NCBI GenBank assembly: GCA_902801425.1
Contig: CADCIQ010000033.1
Coordinates: 1-49,591 of the forward strand
Source of the DNA: an uncultured Bacteroidales bacterium
GTDB lineage: Bacteria > Bacteroidota > Bacteroidia > Bacteroidales > Bacteroidaceae
Direction of reading: 5' to 3'
DNA: 49,591 bases
Position 1 is the first letter of the stretch. Every line of letters starts with the position of its first letter. The position numbers and the translations under genes were made by a program. A model generated the notes under the pieces. It worked only from the letters and a program-made list of their open reading frames with translations, did not search any database and had not been told where the DNA came from. Below are positions 32,749-41,867 of the stretch, one piece after another.

Positions 32749-35700
32749 TTATTTTACCTCAACGATGACGCGACGATCGTAAGCTGTGTTCTCGAGCATA
32801 CTTACACCGCCCTTACTACTAATTACCATCTGGCTACGGCTTACGCCTAATGCCTCAAGTGACTTGGCAACAGACTCGGCACGCTGTGCAGAAATGCGGT
32901 TGTTGATTTCCTCTGTACCTGTTGCGCTGTCAGCATAGCCTGTGAGATAAACCTTGAGGTCAGGGTTCTTTTTTGCTGCCTCTGCAATGGTGCGGAGGTT
33001 TACTTCCTCACCAGCCTCAAGCTGTGATGAAGAGTTGAGTGCGAAGAATATTGAGAGTGGCATGAATTGCTTTTCCTTCTCTACCTTTACAACTTCCTTC
33101 ACTACTTCCTTGACCTCAGCTGGCTTTTGGTTAGCGAGCTGTCCGCGAAGGCGGTTGATCTCTGCATTTGCGTTGTCGAGATCAGATTGGAGCACAGCCA
33201 CACGACCATCATCCTTCTTCACGCTTGAATCGTTGCCGCCAAGACCTATACGAAGAGTTGCTGTGAACTGCTTTGGTGTTGGAGCCGCCACACCACCAGC
33301 GTTGAAGAATTCAGGATCTTGACCGTTCAGCTTCTTGTCTGCATAGATAAGGAAGAGGTTGGTAGCCTGAAGTTTCAAAGAGAGGTTTGCAAGGCGAAGC
33401 TTCTCTGTGATGGTCTTTGGGAAGTCATAGCCGATAGAGATTTCCTTCATGCGAATGAAGTCTCCCTTTGCTATACGCTCTGTGCTGTAGTTGTAAGCGT
33501 TGTAAGCGTATGAGAGGTGTGAGTCATTCTTGTTCTGACGCTTTGAAGCAATAACAGGGATGTTGGTATATTTCTCATCACCAGGAACTGTCCAGCGGTT
33601 GTTGAACTCCTTTGGAGTTGACATAAGGTCGGTGTACTCATTGTCGAATATCGGGTCGAGACGCACCACGTTACCGAATGAGTAGGTAACGAATACGTTG
33701 AGTGACAGATTCTTATACTTGAACACGTTGCCGAGTGAACCTACGTCTGTTGGATCAACAGTACCTGAGTACTCAAGGAAGTTGAGCTTTTCTGTATCTC
33801 TCTCCTGGAAGTAGATGCCAGTAGTTGTTATCTTGCCGTCCTGATCAAGGAATGTAGGAAGACCCTCGTCATTAAGTCCCATGAAAGGAATTGAGAAGAG
33901 TGCACCTACAGGGTAACCCTCTCGAGCGAATGCTGATGTAGATGAGCCGGTGCTTGTACGTGCCACAAGGTTCATCACGTTACTTGTAGTCTTCAGATCG
34001 GTAACTTCGTTTGAAGAGTGTGAGTAGATGAAGTTGGTTGTCCAACTGAAGTCCTTTGTCTTGATATTGTTGGTTGTGAGACTTATTTCAATACCGTTAG
34101 CCTTCATAGAGGCGATGTTACCGAGTTTTTCGATCTCACCACCTATACCCTGTGTGGTTGCAACACCGATAAGGTCGTAGTTGTTACGCTTGTACCAATC
34201 CACCTCAAGGTTGATGCGGTTATTGAGAAAACCGGCTGACAATCCAAGGTTAAGCTCATGCTTCTTCTCGTATGTGAGTTCCTCGTTTGCAAGGTTCTTA
34301 ATGTAGAGCATTGACTCACGAACACTTGCGAAAGGACGCCAAGGGGTCTGACTGCCTATTTCAACAATAGCGTTTGAGATGCTTGGACGCTCTGCAGTCA
34401 ATGAATAAGAAGCACGAAGTGAGAGATGTGAGAGGACTGATGAGTATTTCTCAAAGAACTCCTCCTCGTGTACGTTCCATGAACCTGACACGTTCCATGT
34501 AGGCAACCAGCGTGCTGCACGGCTCTTGCCCATACGGTTAGTACCCTCATAGCGGTATGTGCCATTCAGAGTGTAACGCCCTTTGTAAGAGTATGTTCCG
34601 TTAGCGAAGAATGCTGCACTACGCTCATGTTTGTTCTCGAGTGTGTAGTAGTCTGTGTTCTCCTCAGAGCCCTTCTTGAATACCTGATAAGCATAGTTGG
34701 GAATCTCACCCATAGTGTATTGCATACCCCATCCACGGAACCAAGTCTTGTGGCGGTCAACGTAGTTTGTCTCCATACCGCCATAGAGATTCACGATATG
34801 GTCTTCTGCAAATACATCGTTATAAGCTGCCGTGAGACGTGTGTCCCACTTATACATATTGCGGTCTGTGCGCTCATAGATACCACCGTCAGGAAGTACG
34901 GTGATTGGGAGAGCGTAGATATTGTCCGGATCTTTATAGAGGAATGGGTTCTCTTTGCGGATGGTTGAATTGCCCATTGCACGATACGCCATAGCCTGGT
35001 TGCTATTATCGAGGATATAGTGCTCCTGTCTTGTTGTGGTATTCTGCATACCAGCGAGCAATGTGAGCTCTACCTTCTTGACTGGCTTGTACTTCAAACT
35101 ACCAGTAACGCGGAAGTCATTCACACCCAGTTCCATATAGTTGCTCTCCAACTCATTGAAGATGTTGAAGTCGGCATAGTTACGAATGTAGTATGCATCA
35201 GGATCAAGAGCACGTGATGTGTTCATTGAGTATGAATATGGGTTGATGTCGAAGTCACGCTTCACCTCACCTGTAACTGGGTCTGTCTCCTTACCTATAG
35301 TACCTGGAGCCTCCTGTTTTCGATAGGATGCGTTTGCTATTACGTTGAACTCCAGTTTCTTGCTTATGTTGAAAGTTGAGTTAAGGTTAGCGGTATAACG
35401 CTCTACCTGACTCTTCTTATACCATCCTGGATCATACATGGCACTCACAGATACGTAGTGCTGTGATTTCTCAGTACCTGAAGATACGCTTACAGAGTGG
35501 TTGTGCATCACGCTGTTTGTGAACAGGCGGTCGAACCAGTTGGTGTTTCTCATCTCAGCAGCACGGAGATATGCGTTGCGAGCAGCAGCAGTATTGGCAA
35601 GTCCGAACTGACCTGTCGATGGGTCATAGTCGGTTATGAGCTGATACATCCTACCATATATACCGCTCTCTGACTTTTTGGCAATCTCCGCATAGTTCAG

Positions 35701-36570
35701 GTAGCCCTTCTGCTCAAGTTCCTGATATACAGACATCTGATCCTGAGAGTTCATTATGTTGAAGTCATTATAGCTTGGCTTCAAACGCATGGTATATTCA
35801 CCTGTATAGTTTACGAATGCACTACCCGTCTTACCCTTCTTTGTTGTGATAACAATCACACCAGCCATAGCGCGGGCACCATAGATAGAGGTTGCAGAAC
35901 CGTCCTTAAGAATCTGGAACGACTCGATATCGTCAGAGTTAAGACCTGCGATGGCACTTGAGATAAGGGTCTCTGCATCACCTGAAGAAAGCTCATCGGC
36001 ACTCACCTCGGTTACATCCTCCATGATAACACCGTCAACAACCCAAAGAGGCTTTGAAGAGCCATAGATAGACGTAGCACCACGTACACGGATCTTAGGA
36101 GCAGTACCGAATGTGCCTGACACGTTTTGTACGCTAACACCAGCAGCACGCCCTTCAAGAGAACGTGAAATATCTGCCATACCATCAATTTTGGCTGATG
36201 TAGCGTCAATCTTTGCTGTTGCACCAGTGAAGAGACGCTTGTCGGTCTTTACCATACCCGTAACGACGACATCCTCAAGAAGGCCGTCGCTTGCGAGCTT
36301 GACCACCATGTCTGCCTTTGGGCTGACAGTGGTAGTCTTCATACCTACATAGCTGATTGATAACTTCTTGCCACTTGGCACATTAATGGTGAACTTACCA
36401 TTAATGTCGGTGACAGTTCCCTTTTTGTCGCCCTGTACCATTACAGTAGCGCCAATTACGGGTTCCCCGTCCTCTTGCGAGAGAACAGTACCTGTAATCT
36501 TTGTTTGTGCCAGAGCTGTTGTAGCCATACACAGCATACTGGCCAAAAACAGGATTAGTTTCTGTTTCAT
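32749..36570 (-). CDS. SusC/RagA TonB-linked transporter fused to a C-terminal OmpA domain
   Basis: 1273 residues: signal peptide 1-22; carboxypeptidase-D-regulatory-like domain 24-95 (TGTVLSQEDGEPVIGATVMV); TonB box DVVVTGM; plug about 100-245 (APKIRVRGATSIYGSSKPLW, ILKDGSATSIYGARAMAGVI); 22-strand barrel to about 1110. Beyond the usual terminus come a coiled coil (about 1120-1166, VAVLQSDLDNANAEINRLRG) and an OmpA-type peptidoglycan-binding domain (1167-1273; YLTGYADSATGTEEINNRIS, then QRAESVAKSLEALGV). The transporter imports ligand delivered by SusD. The added part could tether it to peptidoglycan, which ordinary SusC proteins lack. The fusion is in one uninterrupted frame. First gene of the five-gene operon. 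Confidence 0.93.
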   Translation of the reverse strand: MKQKLILFLASMLCMATTALAQTKITGTVLSQEDGEPVIGATVMVQGDKKGTVTDINGKFTINVPSGKKLSISYVGMKTTTVSPKADMVVKLASDGLLEDVVVTGMVKTDKRLFTGATAKIDATSAKIDGMADISRSLEGRAAGVSVQNVSGTFGTAPKIRVRGATSIYGSSKPLWVVDGVIMEDVTEVSADELSSGDAETLISSAIAGLNSDDIESFQILKDGSATSIYGARAMAGVIVITTKKGKTGSAFVNYTGEYTMRLKPSYNDFNIMNSQDQMSVYQELEQKGYLNYAEIAKKSESGIYGRMYQLITDYDPSTGQFGLANTAAARNAYLRAAEMRNTNWFDRLFTNSVMHNHSVSVSSGTEKSQHYVSVSAMYDPGWYKKSQVERYTANLNSTFNISKKLEFNVIANASYRKQEAPGTIGKETDPVTGEVKRDFDINPYSYSMNTSRALDPDAYYIRNYADFNIFNELESNYMELGVNDFRVTGSLKYKPVKKVELTLLAGMQNTTTRQEHYILDNSNQAMAYRAMGNSTIRKENPFLYKDPDNIYALPITVLPDGGIYERTDRNMYKWDTRLTAAYNDVFAEDHIVNLYGGMETNYVDRHKTWFRGWGMQYTMGEIPNYAYQVFKKGSEENTDYYTLENKHERSAAFFANGTYSYKGRYTLNGTYRYEGTNRMGKSRAARWLPTWNVSGSWNVHEEEFFEKYSSVLSHLSLRASYSLTAERPSISNAIVEIGSQTPWRPFASVRESMLYIKNLANEELTYEKKHELNLGLSAGFLNNRINLEVDWYKRNNYDLIGVATTQGIGGEIEKLGNIASMKANGIEISLTTNNIKTKDFSWTTNFIYSHSSNEVTDLKTTSNVMNLVARTSTGSSTSAFAREGYPVGALFSIPFMGLNDEGLPTFLDQDGKITTTGIYFQERDTEKLNFLEYSGTVDPTDVGSLGNVFKYKNLSLNVFVTYSFGNVVRLDPIFDNEYTDLMSTPKEFNNRWTVPGDEKYTNIPVIASKRQNKNDSHLSYAYNAYNYSTERIAKGDFIRMKEISIGYDFPKTITEKLRLANLSLKLQATNLFLIYADKKLNGQDPEFFNAGGVAAPTPKQFTATLRIGLGGNDSSVKKDDGRVAVLQSDLDNANAEINRLRGQLANQKPAEVKEVVKEVVKVEKEKQFMPLSIFFALNSSSQLEAGEEVNLRTIAEAAKKNPDLKVYLTGYADSATGTEEINNRISAQRAESVAKSLEALGVSRSQMVISSKGGVSMLENTAYDRRVIVEVK

Positions 36571-36692
36571 ACTCTAAAATACACTTATATTACTTGAAAT
36601 ATTTGTTATGTCTATATTATACCGGACTTTTCGGATTTTATGTAGGTTTGGTGTAATAAAAAAAAATATCAGATTCGTGTTGTATATAGATG

Positions 36693-36724
36693 CAAAGGTA
36701 CTTAAAAAATATTAAAAGAACAAA
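36693..36724 (-). promoter_or_regulatory. Promoter of the SusCD operon
   Basis: Minus-strand TTTG (36724-36721), 20-bp spacer, TACCTTTG (36700-36693). Leader about 115 nt. No regulator gene (HTCS or sigma/anti-sigma pair) lies next to this operon. Confidence 0.85.
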
Positions 36725-36976
36725 CAGAATGCTAAATTTCTGTTGTGCAAATGACATTTATCAATAAAATCACATTAATCTGGTATCGGATTGTAACATT
36801 TGTTAGTTATTTAAGCGTTTACAATTTTAGCGCAAAGACTTTTTTGTGCTTATCTTATTTCTTCCTGATAAATGCTGACATTAGATACTCATTCGCAGAG
36901 TCAAATTTTACTTCCTGTCCTCTCAAGAAGTATTCATTCCCTACATTTTGCTCAGAGCATGCGCAAAACATGTTTC

Positions 36977-37697
36977 ATAATCCCCGAAAACGTGTCAGTA
37001 ACAAGTAACGGGTAACAATAAGGAAATTAGTGTAAATTGATGCCTATATTTATTATTTCTATATATAATAAGGTATATAAACTCCTTAGAATAATTCAGT
37101 AAAATTTTGGGCCATACACAAAAATCCTTATTGTTACCTGTTACTTGTTACTGATCGTGATTATCTTGCTGTCGAGGGGGACTATGATTTTGGGTCGTGA
37201 ATATCTAAGGTGCAGATAATGAATGTGTTATATGCAATTGGAGAGCTGGATGTAGGTGGCTGATAGTCTCAATAACATAACAATAAGCATTAATTCCTGA
37301 CTGATTCACCTTATTCAGTATGCCTGAAAACGATGTAAAGACGCTCCGGTAACAATAATTCCATTAATTTCAATAGCAATCACAATATGCACATTTTCCT
37401 TCAAAAGAACGTGAAACCCATTTCAAAACCATCCCCGGAATTAATACGGGCTTCAATGAGATTCTGCGCGAACTACCAACTCCCTAAGATGCAGTTCCGT
37501 TGTAAGGCCGTTGTAAAACCGTTGTAGATCCGATATGAAACCGATATGCTTCCCATTTTCCTTCGCTCTATAAGTAGGCGAAATAGCGAGGGCATAGCGA
37601 AGGCATAGCAAAGGTAGAAGACACAACATTTCTACCCCTGCGGTAACAAGTAACAGGTAACAATAAAGATTTTTGTGTTAGCATATCTTATTTCAGA
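36977..37697. repeat. 720-bp non-coding repeat element, copy B
   Basis: Same order of parts as 7052-7774: GTAAC heptamer inverted repeat (36998-37022 with 37127-37151), variable middle, two 11-bp arrays (37497-37551, five units; 37583-37615, three units) and a final GTAAC cluster (37643-37667). It lacks the 66-bp palindrome but has about 55 bp absent from copy A before the first array. No coding frame is shared by the copies. The gap 36725-38030 has nothing else but this element and the array at 37858. Confidence 0.85.
37497..37615. repeat. Two 11-bp degenerate arrays in copy B
   Basis: Array 1, five units: CCGTTGTAAGG, CCGTTGTAAAA, CCGTTGTAGAT, CCGATATGAAA, CCGATATGCTT. Array 2: ATAGCGAGGGC, ATAGCGAAGGC, ATAGCAAAGGT. 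Confidence 0.75.
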
Positions 37698-37857
37698 CAT
37701 GGGCCCCCGTCTGGATATGCTCTGTTGGGTGGTAATGATGCTAAAGAGGTGTCGTGGCAGACTTGAAGGTATGCAAAATATTTATATTGCGCAATAATAA
37801 TACCAAAATCACTCTACTTGCAATTTTATGTCTCTTGTTCGCCTATCAAAAAATGGG

Positions 37858-37901
37858 ATTTGGTAGGGATTTGCAAGGGATTCGCATTGGATTTGCGATG
37901 G
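37858..37901. repeat. 11-bp degenerate array, ATTTGG type
   Basis: Four units: ATTTGGTAGGG, ATTTGCAAGGG, ATTCGCATTGG, ATTTGCGATGG. Located between copy B and the M23 peptidase gene. Confidence 0.75.
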
Positions 37902-38034
37902 TATTATGAAATTCTAATTATTTCAATAATTTCATTAGGGCATCCCCAGTCTTTTCAGAACACAGATATGCGTGTCCTTTTTTTATTGAAATAATATTGT
38001 TTTTGAGGGTTGGATTAGTCTAAATTATTAGACA

Positions 38035-38073
38035 CAAAAAAGGATCAGTAGAAACTCACGTCTCGGCTGATCC
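38035..38073 (-). terminator. Terminator of the M23 peptidase gene
   Basis: GGATCAG (38042-38048) pairs with CTGATCC (38067-38073); the minus strand continues with TTTTTTGTG. It lies 66 bp past the stop codon. Confidence 0.65.
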
Positions 38074-38138
38074 TCCAAAACTTTTATTTGATTATGAAAG
38101 GGGGAAACATTGTTATAAATCTGGTGCAATGCTACTGC

Positions 38139-39083
38139 TTATGAGTAGCGTAGAATCTGACCTGGGCGAACCTTGATGTCGCGTGTCAGATGGTTGAGTT
38201 TGCAGAGTTGGTCAACGGTAACACCGCGACGCTTAGCAATGCTGTAGAGTGTTTCGCCAGCAGAAACCTTGTGGTAGCGTGTCTCTGTGTATTTGCGAAC
38301 CTCGCTTTCAGCAATTTCGCGCTTCTCTTCTGCATCCTCTGTTATTTCAGGAGCACCATCAAGCTGTATTGTCTTGTTGATTGCAACAGACTCAGTCTCG
38401 TAGTCGCTCTTGCGGAACATGTAGTAATCGGCTGTCACATCCTGATTGACAAAGTCGAAAAGCAACGCAGGATTGAGTGCTACGCCACAGAGGCGAGTCT
38501 CAAAGTGAAGGTGTGAACCCGTGCTTCGTCCTGTGTTACCACCAAGACCGATAGGCTGGCCAGCTTTTACTGTTTCATTCTCATCCACCAACCAGTCACT
38601 CATGTGACCGTAGATTGTCTCCAATCCGTTAGGATGACGGATGACAAGGAACTTACCATAGCCTCTTGCCTCGTATCTCTTGATGCGAACCTTTCCGGAG
38701 AATGCTGCTCGGATTGTGTCGCCGATATAAACCTTAACGTCAAGTCCTTTATGAACGCGTCCCCAACGTGGTCCCATCTTACTTGTGATGACCCTGCTGG
38801 TTGTAGGCATACAGAAATGCTTCAGGTTGATTCGGAAAGAGTCGGGAAGAAGATCTGTTTGCTTGTGAGCGTATGTATTATCCCAATCCTCATAAAGCTG
38901 AGAGGCTGGATTCTCAAGTGATTCCTTTTCAATTACCGTCTTTAGAGCTAATGTGTCAACGGCACGCATTCTGCGATCTATTGGAGCTTGTCTGGCAAGC
39001 AAGTCTTGAGCACTTACTGGTACCGCGACCAGAATGAGAAGGATGTTAAGTATTAATAGCGTATATATTTCCTTTAATTTCAT
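38139..39083 (-). CDS. Secreted M23-family peptidoglycan endopeptidase with LysM domain
   Basis: 314 residues, signal peptide about 1-25 (LLILNILLILVAVPVSA). The M23/lysostaphin-type domain at 95-205 has the zinc ligands H111 and D115 (HKGLDV), and the catalytic/zinc histidines H160 (IYGHMSD) and H191/H193 (GSHLHFE). A linker rich in Glu/Lys leads to a C-terminal LysM (about 268-314; YHKVSAGETLYSIAKRRGVT) that binds peptidoglycan. It cuts peptide cross-links during envelope growth or division. Monocistronic, divergent from the GH43 gene. Confidence 0.94.
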   Translation of the reverse strand: MKLKEIYTLLILNILLILVAVPVSAQDLLARQAPIDRRMRAVDTLALKTVIEKESLENPASQLYEDWDNTYAHKQTDLLPDSFRINLKHFCMPTTSRVITSKMGPRWGRVHKGLDVKVYIGDTIRAAFSGKVRIKRYEARGYGKFLVIRHPNGLETIYGHMSDWLVDENETVKAGQPIGLGGNTGRSTGSHLHFETRLCGVALNPALLFDFVNQDVTADYYMFRKSDYETESVAINKTIQLDGAPEITEDAEEKREIAESEVRKYTETRYHKVSAGETLYSIAKRRGVTVDQLCKLNHLTRDIKVRPGQILRYS

Positions 39084-39143
39084 TAGACACTGTTTAGTTA
39101 ATATTTAAATATTTCCACAATCCCCAAATATGGAAAGCCGATG

Positions 39144-39175
39144 CAAAGATAAGCAAAATAATCGGTTTTGCCAAA
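39144..39175 (-). promoter_or_regulatory. Promoter of the M23 peptidase gene
   Basis: Minus-strand TTTG (39175-39172), 20-bp spacer, TATCTTTG (39151-39144); leader about 55 nt. Confidence 0.8.
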
Positions 39176-39278
39176 CTTTTTGCAACGGAATATTCCTATT
39201 TTTAACGCAAAACTCGCTTTTTAACACTTATTAAGGTTCGCTATCCGAAAAACCGTTTATTTTTTCGAAAAATATTTC

Positions 39279-39286
39279 TAACTTTG
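39279..39286 (+). promoter_or_regulatory. -7 box of the GH43-like gene
   Basis: TAACTTTG, 19 bp before the ATG. The -33 region has TTTA, not TTTG. A very short leader is implied. Confidence 0.5.
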
Positions 39287-39305
39287 CAAACAAAATCGCA
39301 TATTT

Positions 39306-40394
39306 ATGAATATAACCCGCATAATACCCCTATTAACCTTGATGTGCATCAATAATTTCACGTCTTTTGCACAGTCCGTGGGAAATCCGCAGAAAGGCAG
39401 CAACTATCTTTATTGTCACATGAGTGGTCGAGGGCAATGGACTGCGTATGCCGTTTCTCGTGATGGGGTAGTGTTTCGCGACCTCATTGGAGGAGACTCC
39501 GTTTTCTCAAGTAAGGCTCTTGCTGGTATAGAAGGAGGTACGCGCGACGCATATATATGTCGTAAGCATGACATGAGCGGTTATCTGATGGTGACAACAG
39601 ACATGAATAATGCGGCTACAAAGCGTCTCGGCAAGAAAGATACTTGGGATAACTATGGTATTAACCTCCTGACATCCGATGACCTCGTGCATTGGAAATC
39701 TACGACCTTCGATTTCCGCAAGGGACTGGAAATTTTCTCAGATACTAAAACAAATGAGGATAAGGAGCGTTCTGTATATAAGGACTGGTCAACTATAAAT
39801 CGCGTGTGGGCTCCTCAGATTTTCTGGGACTCGAAATATAAATGGCCTGATGGTCGTAAGGGGGGCTATTTCATCTATTTCTCTCTCTGGAATAGGGGAG
39901 AGGAGGCATACGACCGAATGTATTACTCATACGCAGACGAGAGTTTCACCACGCTCACGCAGCCTCGAATGCTTTTCGACTGGGGCTATGCCACCATTGA
40001 TGCTGACATTAATTATCTGCCAGCAGATGGAAAATATCACATGATGATAAAGAAGGAGGGCGGTAAGCCAGGCCTGTATTCTTCTACTTGCAGTTCGTTG
40101 ACGGGCAAATGGCCTGAGCCTGATTCTGTTGACTATGTGAATTTTGAAGGTAAGAAGAAATGCGAGGGAGTGTCTGCCTTTCAGCTTGAAGGTGACAGTA
40201 CTTGGCGTATTGCGTATATCGAGTATTCTTCCCGACCACGCAACTATCGCATCTGCAAGGCTGACAAGTTTATGCGTAATTTTTCAGAACCTCGAAATAT
40301 AATAGGGGTAAAGGCTCCTCAGCATGGTTCTTTCATGAGAATAACTGATGAGGAATATGACCGTTTGGTGAGGGCGTTTCCTGTAAAGAAGTAG
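39306..40394 (+). CDS. Secreted GH43-like beta-propeller glycosidase
   Basis: 362 residues, signal peptide about 1-22 (IIPLLTLMCINNFTSFA). The five-bladed propeller pattern of GH43 is visible: DDLVHWKSTTFDF, INRVWAPQIFWDSKY, ATIDADINYLPADGKYHM and CEGVSAFQLEGDSTW, the last two carrying the expected acidic catalytic residues (D in IDAD, E in CEGVS). GH43 enzymes remove arabinose or galactose side chains of pectin and arabinoxylan, fitting the other pectin enzymes here. Its first acidic residue is less clear, so a subfamily is not proposed. A palindromic repeat starts at its stop codon and leads into the chromate-transporter genes. Confidence 0.85.
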   Translation: MNITRIIPLLTLMCINNFTSFAQSVGNPQKGSNYLYCHMSGRGQWTAYAVSRDGVVFRDLIGGDSVFSSKALAGIEGGTRDAYICRKHDMSGYLMVTTDMNNAATKRLGKKDTWDNYGINLLTSDDLVHWKSTTFDFRKGLEIFSDTKTNEDKERSVYKDWSTINRVWAPQIFWDSKYKWPDGRKGGYFIYFSLWNRGEEAYDRMYYSYADESFTTLTQPRMLFDWGYATIDADINYLPADGKYHMMIKKEGGKPGLYSSTCSSLTGKWPEPDSVDYVNFEGKKKCEGVSAFQLEGDSTWRIAYIEYSSRPRNYRICKADKFMRNFSEPRNIIGVKAPQHGSFMRITDEEYDRLVRAFPVKK

Positions 40395-40561
40395 CCTAAC
40401 CAAGCCTTCCCAAAGGGAAGGATGTTAGATAGTAATGAAACTTAAATATTAATTAAATAGAACCAAGCCTTCTTGCCGTTTAAAGGTATAAGACATCCCT
40501 CCCTTTGGGAGGGCTTGGGTGGGCTTACATCCTTCCCTTTGGGAAGGCTTGGTTAGGCTTA
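40393..40561. repeat. Palindromic gene-border element with perfect 33-bp arms, GH43/chrA gap
   Basis: Arms 40394-40426 (GCCTAACCAAGCCTTCCC onward) and 40527-40559 are perfectly inverted. Each arm is itself a hairpin (CTTCCCAAAGGGAAG). The interior (about 100 bp) contains further partial copies, near 40463-40475 and 40496-40525. The cleanest example of the family in this window. Confidence 0.9.
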
Positions 40562-40565
40562 TAAT

Positions 40566-41168
40566 ATGGATAATAATAACACATCGGTTTCTGCATCTTC
40601 TACTGAAGGTGTAACCTTAAAACCTGCATCTTCCATGCTCGTGCTTTTTGCCACATTCTTCCGTATAGGGCTTTTCACCCTAGGCGGTGGATATGCCATG
40701 ATACCTTTGATAGAGGCAGAGATAGTGAACAGGCGTAAATGGGTAGGTAAGACAGAGTTTCTTGATCTGATTGCTATAGCACAGTCTTGTCCGGGAGTTT
40801 TTGCCATAAATATCTCTACGTTCATAGGTTATAAGAAACGTGGTACGCCTGGGGCTATATGCTGTTCACTTGGCACAGCCTTGCCTTCATTCCTTATCAT
40901 ATTGCTTGTGGCTATGTTCTTCCATAACTTTCAGGATGTGCCTTGGGTGGCAAGTATGTTTGCTGGTATTCGTCCTGCCGTTGTGGCTCTTATCGCCGTG
41001 CCTACGTGGAATATGGCTGTACGTGCAAAGATCACGTTCATAAACTGCTGGATTCCTGTCATAACGGCTGTGCTTATCTGGGCATTGGGTGTTAATCCTA
41101 TATACACCATCCTTGCTGCCGGAATAGGCGGCTTTATCTATGGACAATTCATTAAGCCAACAGAATAA
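40566..41168 (+). CDS. chrA: Chromate transporter, N-terminal-type half
   Basis: 200 residues with about six hydrophobic segments. The CHR motif FFRIGLFTLGGGYAMIPLIE (about residues 33-52) and SCPGVFAINISTFIGYK identify a short-chain CHR protein. Long-chain ChrA proteins hold two such halves in one chain; here the halves are separate genes 12 bp apart. The pair probably forms an antiparallel heterodimer that moves chromate or a sulfate-like anion. There is no promoter between the repeat and its ATG, so it may be expressed from the GH43 unit. Confidence 0.9.
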   Translation: MDNNNTSVSASSTEGVTLKPASSMLVLFATFFRIGLFTLGGGYAMIPLIEAEIVNRRKWVGKTEFLDLIAIAQSCPGVFAINISTFIGYKKRGTPGAICCSLGTALPSFLIILLVAMFFHNFQDVPWVASMFAGIRPAVVALIAVPTWNMAVRAKITFINCWIPVITAVLIWALGVNPIYTILAAGIGGFIYGQFIKPTE

Positions 41169-41180
41169 TTCTTCCTTGAA

Positions 41181-41750
41181 ATGATATTCTTCACACTCTT
41201 CTATACATTCTTCATGATAGGCCTTTTCGGGTTTGGGGGAGGCTATGGCATGATTTCGCTGATTCAGGCTCAGGTGGTTTATGAGCATCAATGGATGACA
41301 TCTGCTGAGTTTACCAATATCGTAGCTATCTCGCAGATGACTCCTGGACCTATTGGCATTAACTCTGCCACATATTGTGGATATACGGCTGTGTATAATC
41401 TCACGGGTGATACTTTCCTTGCTATGCTTGGTTCATGTACGGCGACTTTTGCATTGGTGCTCCCTTGTCTTGTACTGATGATTGTCATCAGTAAACTCTT
41501 TATGAAATATATGAAGACAGGACCTGTGCAGAGCGTATTCCTTGGGCTTCGTCCTGCTGTCGTGGGGCTTCTTGCTGCAGCTACCTTGCTGCTTGCCAAT
41601 AAGGAGAATTTCTCAACACCCGACAATCCTTGGCAGTTCTATGTGTCTATATTCCTCTTTGCCGCTACATTTGTAGGTACGAAGTGGGTTGGTGTAAATC
41701 CTATAAGAATGATACTCTATGCTGCATTCGCAGGATTAGTACTTTTATAG
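41181..41750 (+). CDS. chrA: Chromate transporter, C-terminal-type half
   Basis: 189 residues, motif FGFGGGYGMISLIQAQVV, then QMTPGPIGINSATYCGY, matching the second CHR half. It starts 12 bp after the first half and ends LIL/LVLL at the membrane. The two together equal the usual 400-residue transporter. Confidence 0.9.
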   Translation: MIFFTLFYTFFMIGLFGFGGGYGMISLIQAQVVYEHQWMTSAEFTNIVAISQMTPGPIGINSATYCGYTAVYNLTGDTFLAMLGSCTATFALVLPCLVLMIVISKLFMKYMKTGPVQSVFLGLRPAVVGLLAAATLLLANKENFSTPDNPWQFYVSIFLFAATFVGTKWVGVNPIRMILYAAFAGLVLL

Positions 41751-41829
41751 TATTTTGTGTTGTGTACGCACACAGATGCTTGATGTTTGTCAAGTAAAAG
41801 TGGAAAAAATAAGAAAAACGGAAAAATTG

Positions 41830-41861
41830 TTTGCGCACACAGAGAAAAATTACTACCTTTG
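41830..41861 (+). promoter_or_regulatory. Promoter of the small RNA
   Basis: TTTG (41830-41833), 20-bp spacer, TACCTTTG (41854-41861): perfect consensus with no gene behind it until the terminator at 42066. Confidence 0.85.
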
Positions 41862-41867
41862 CATCGT

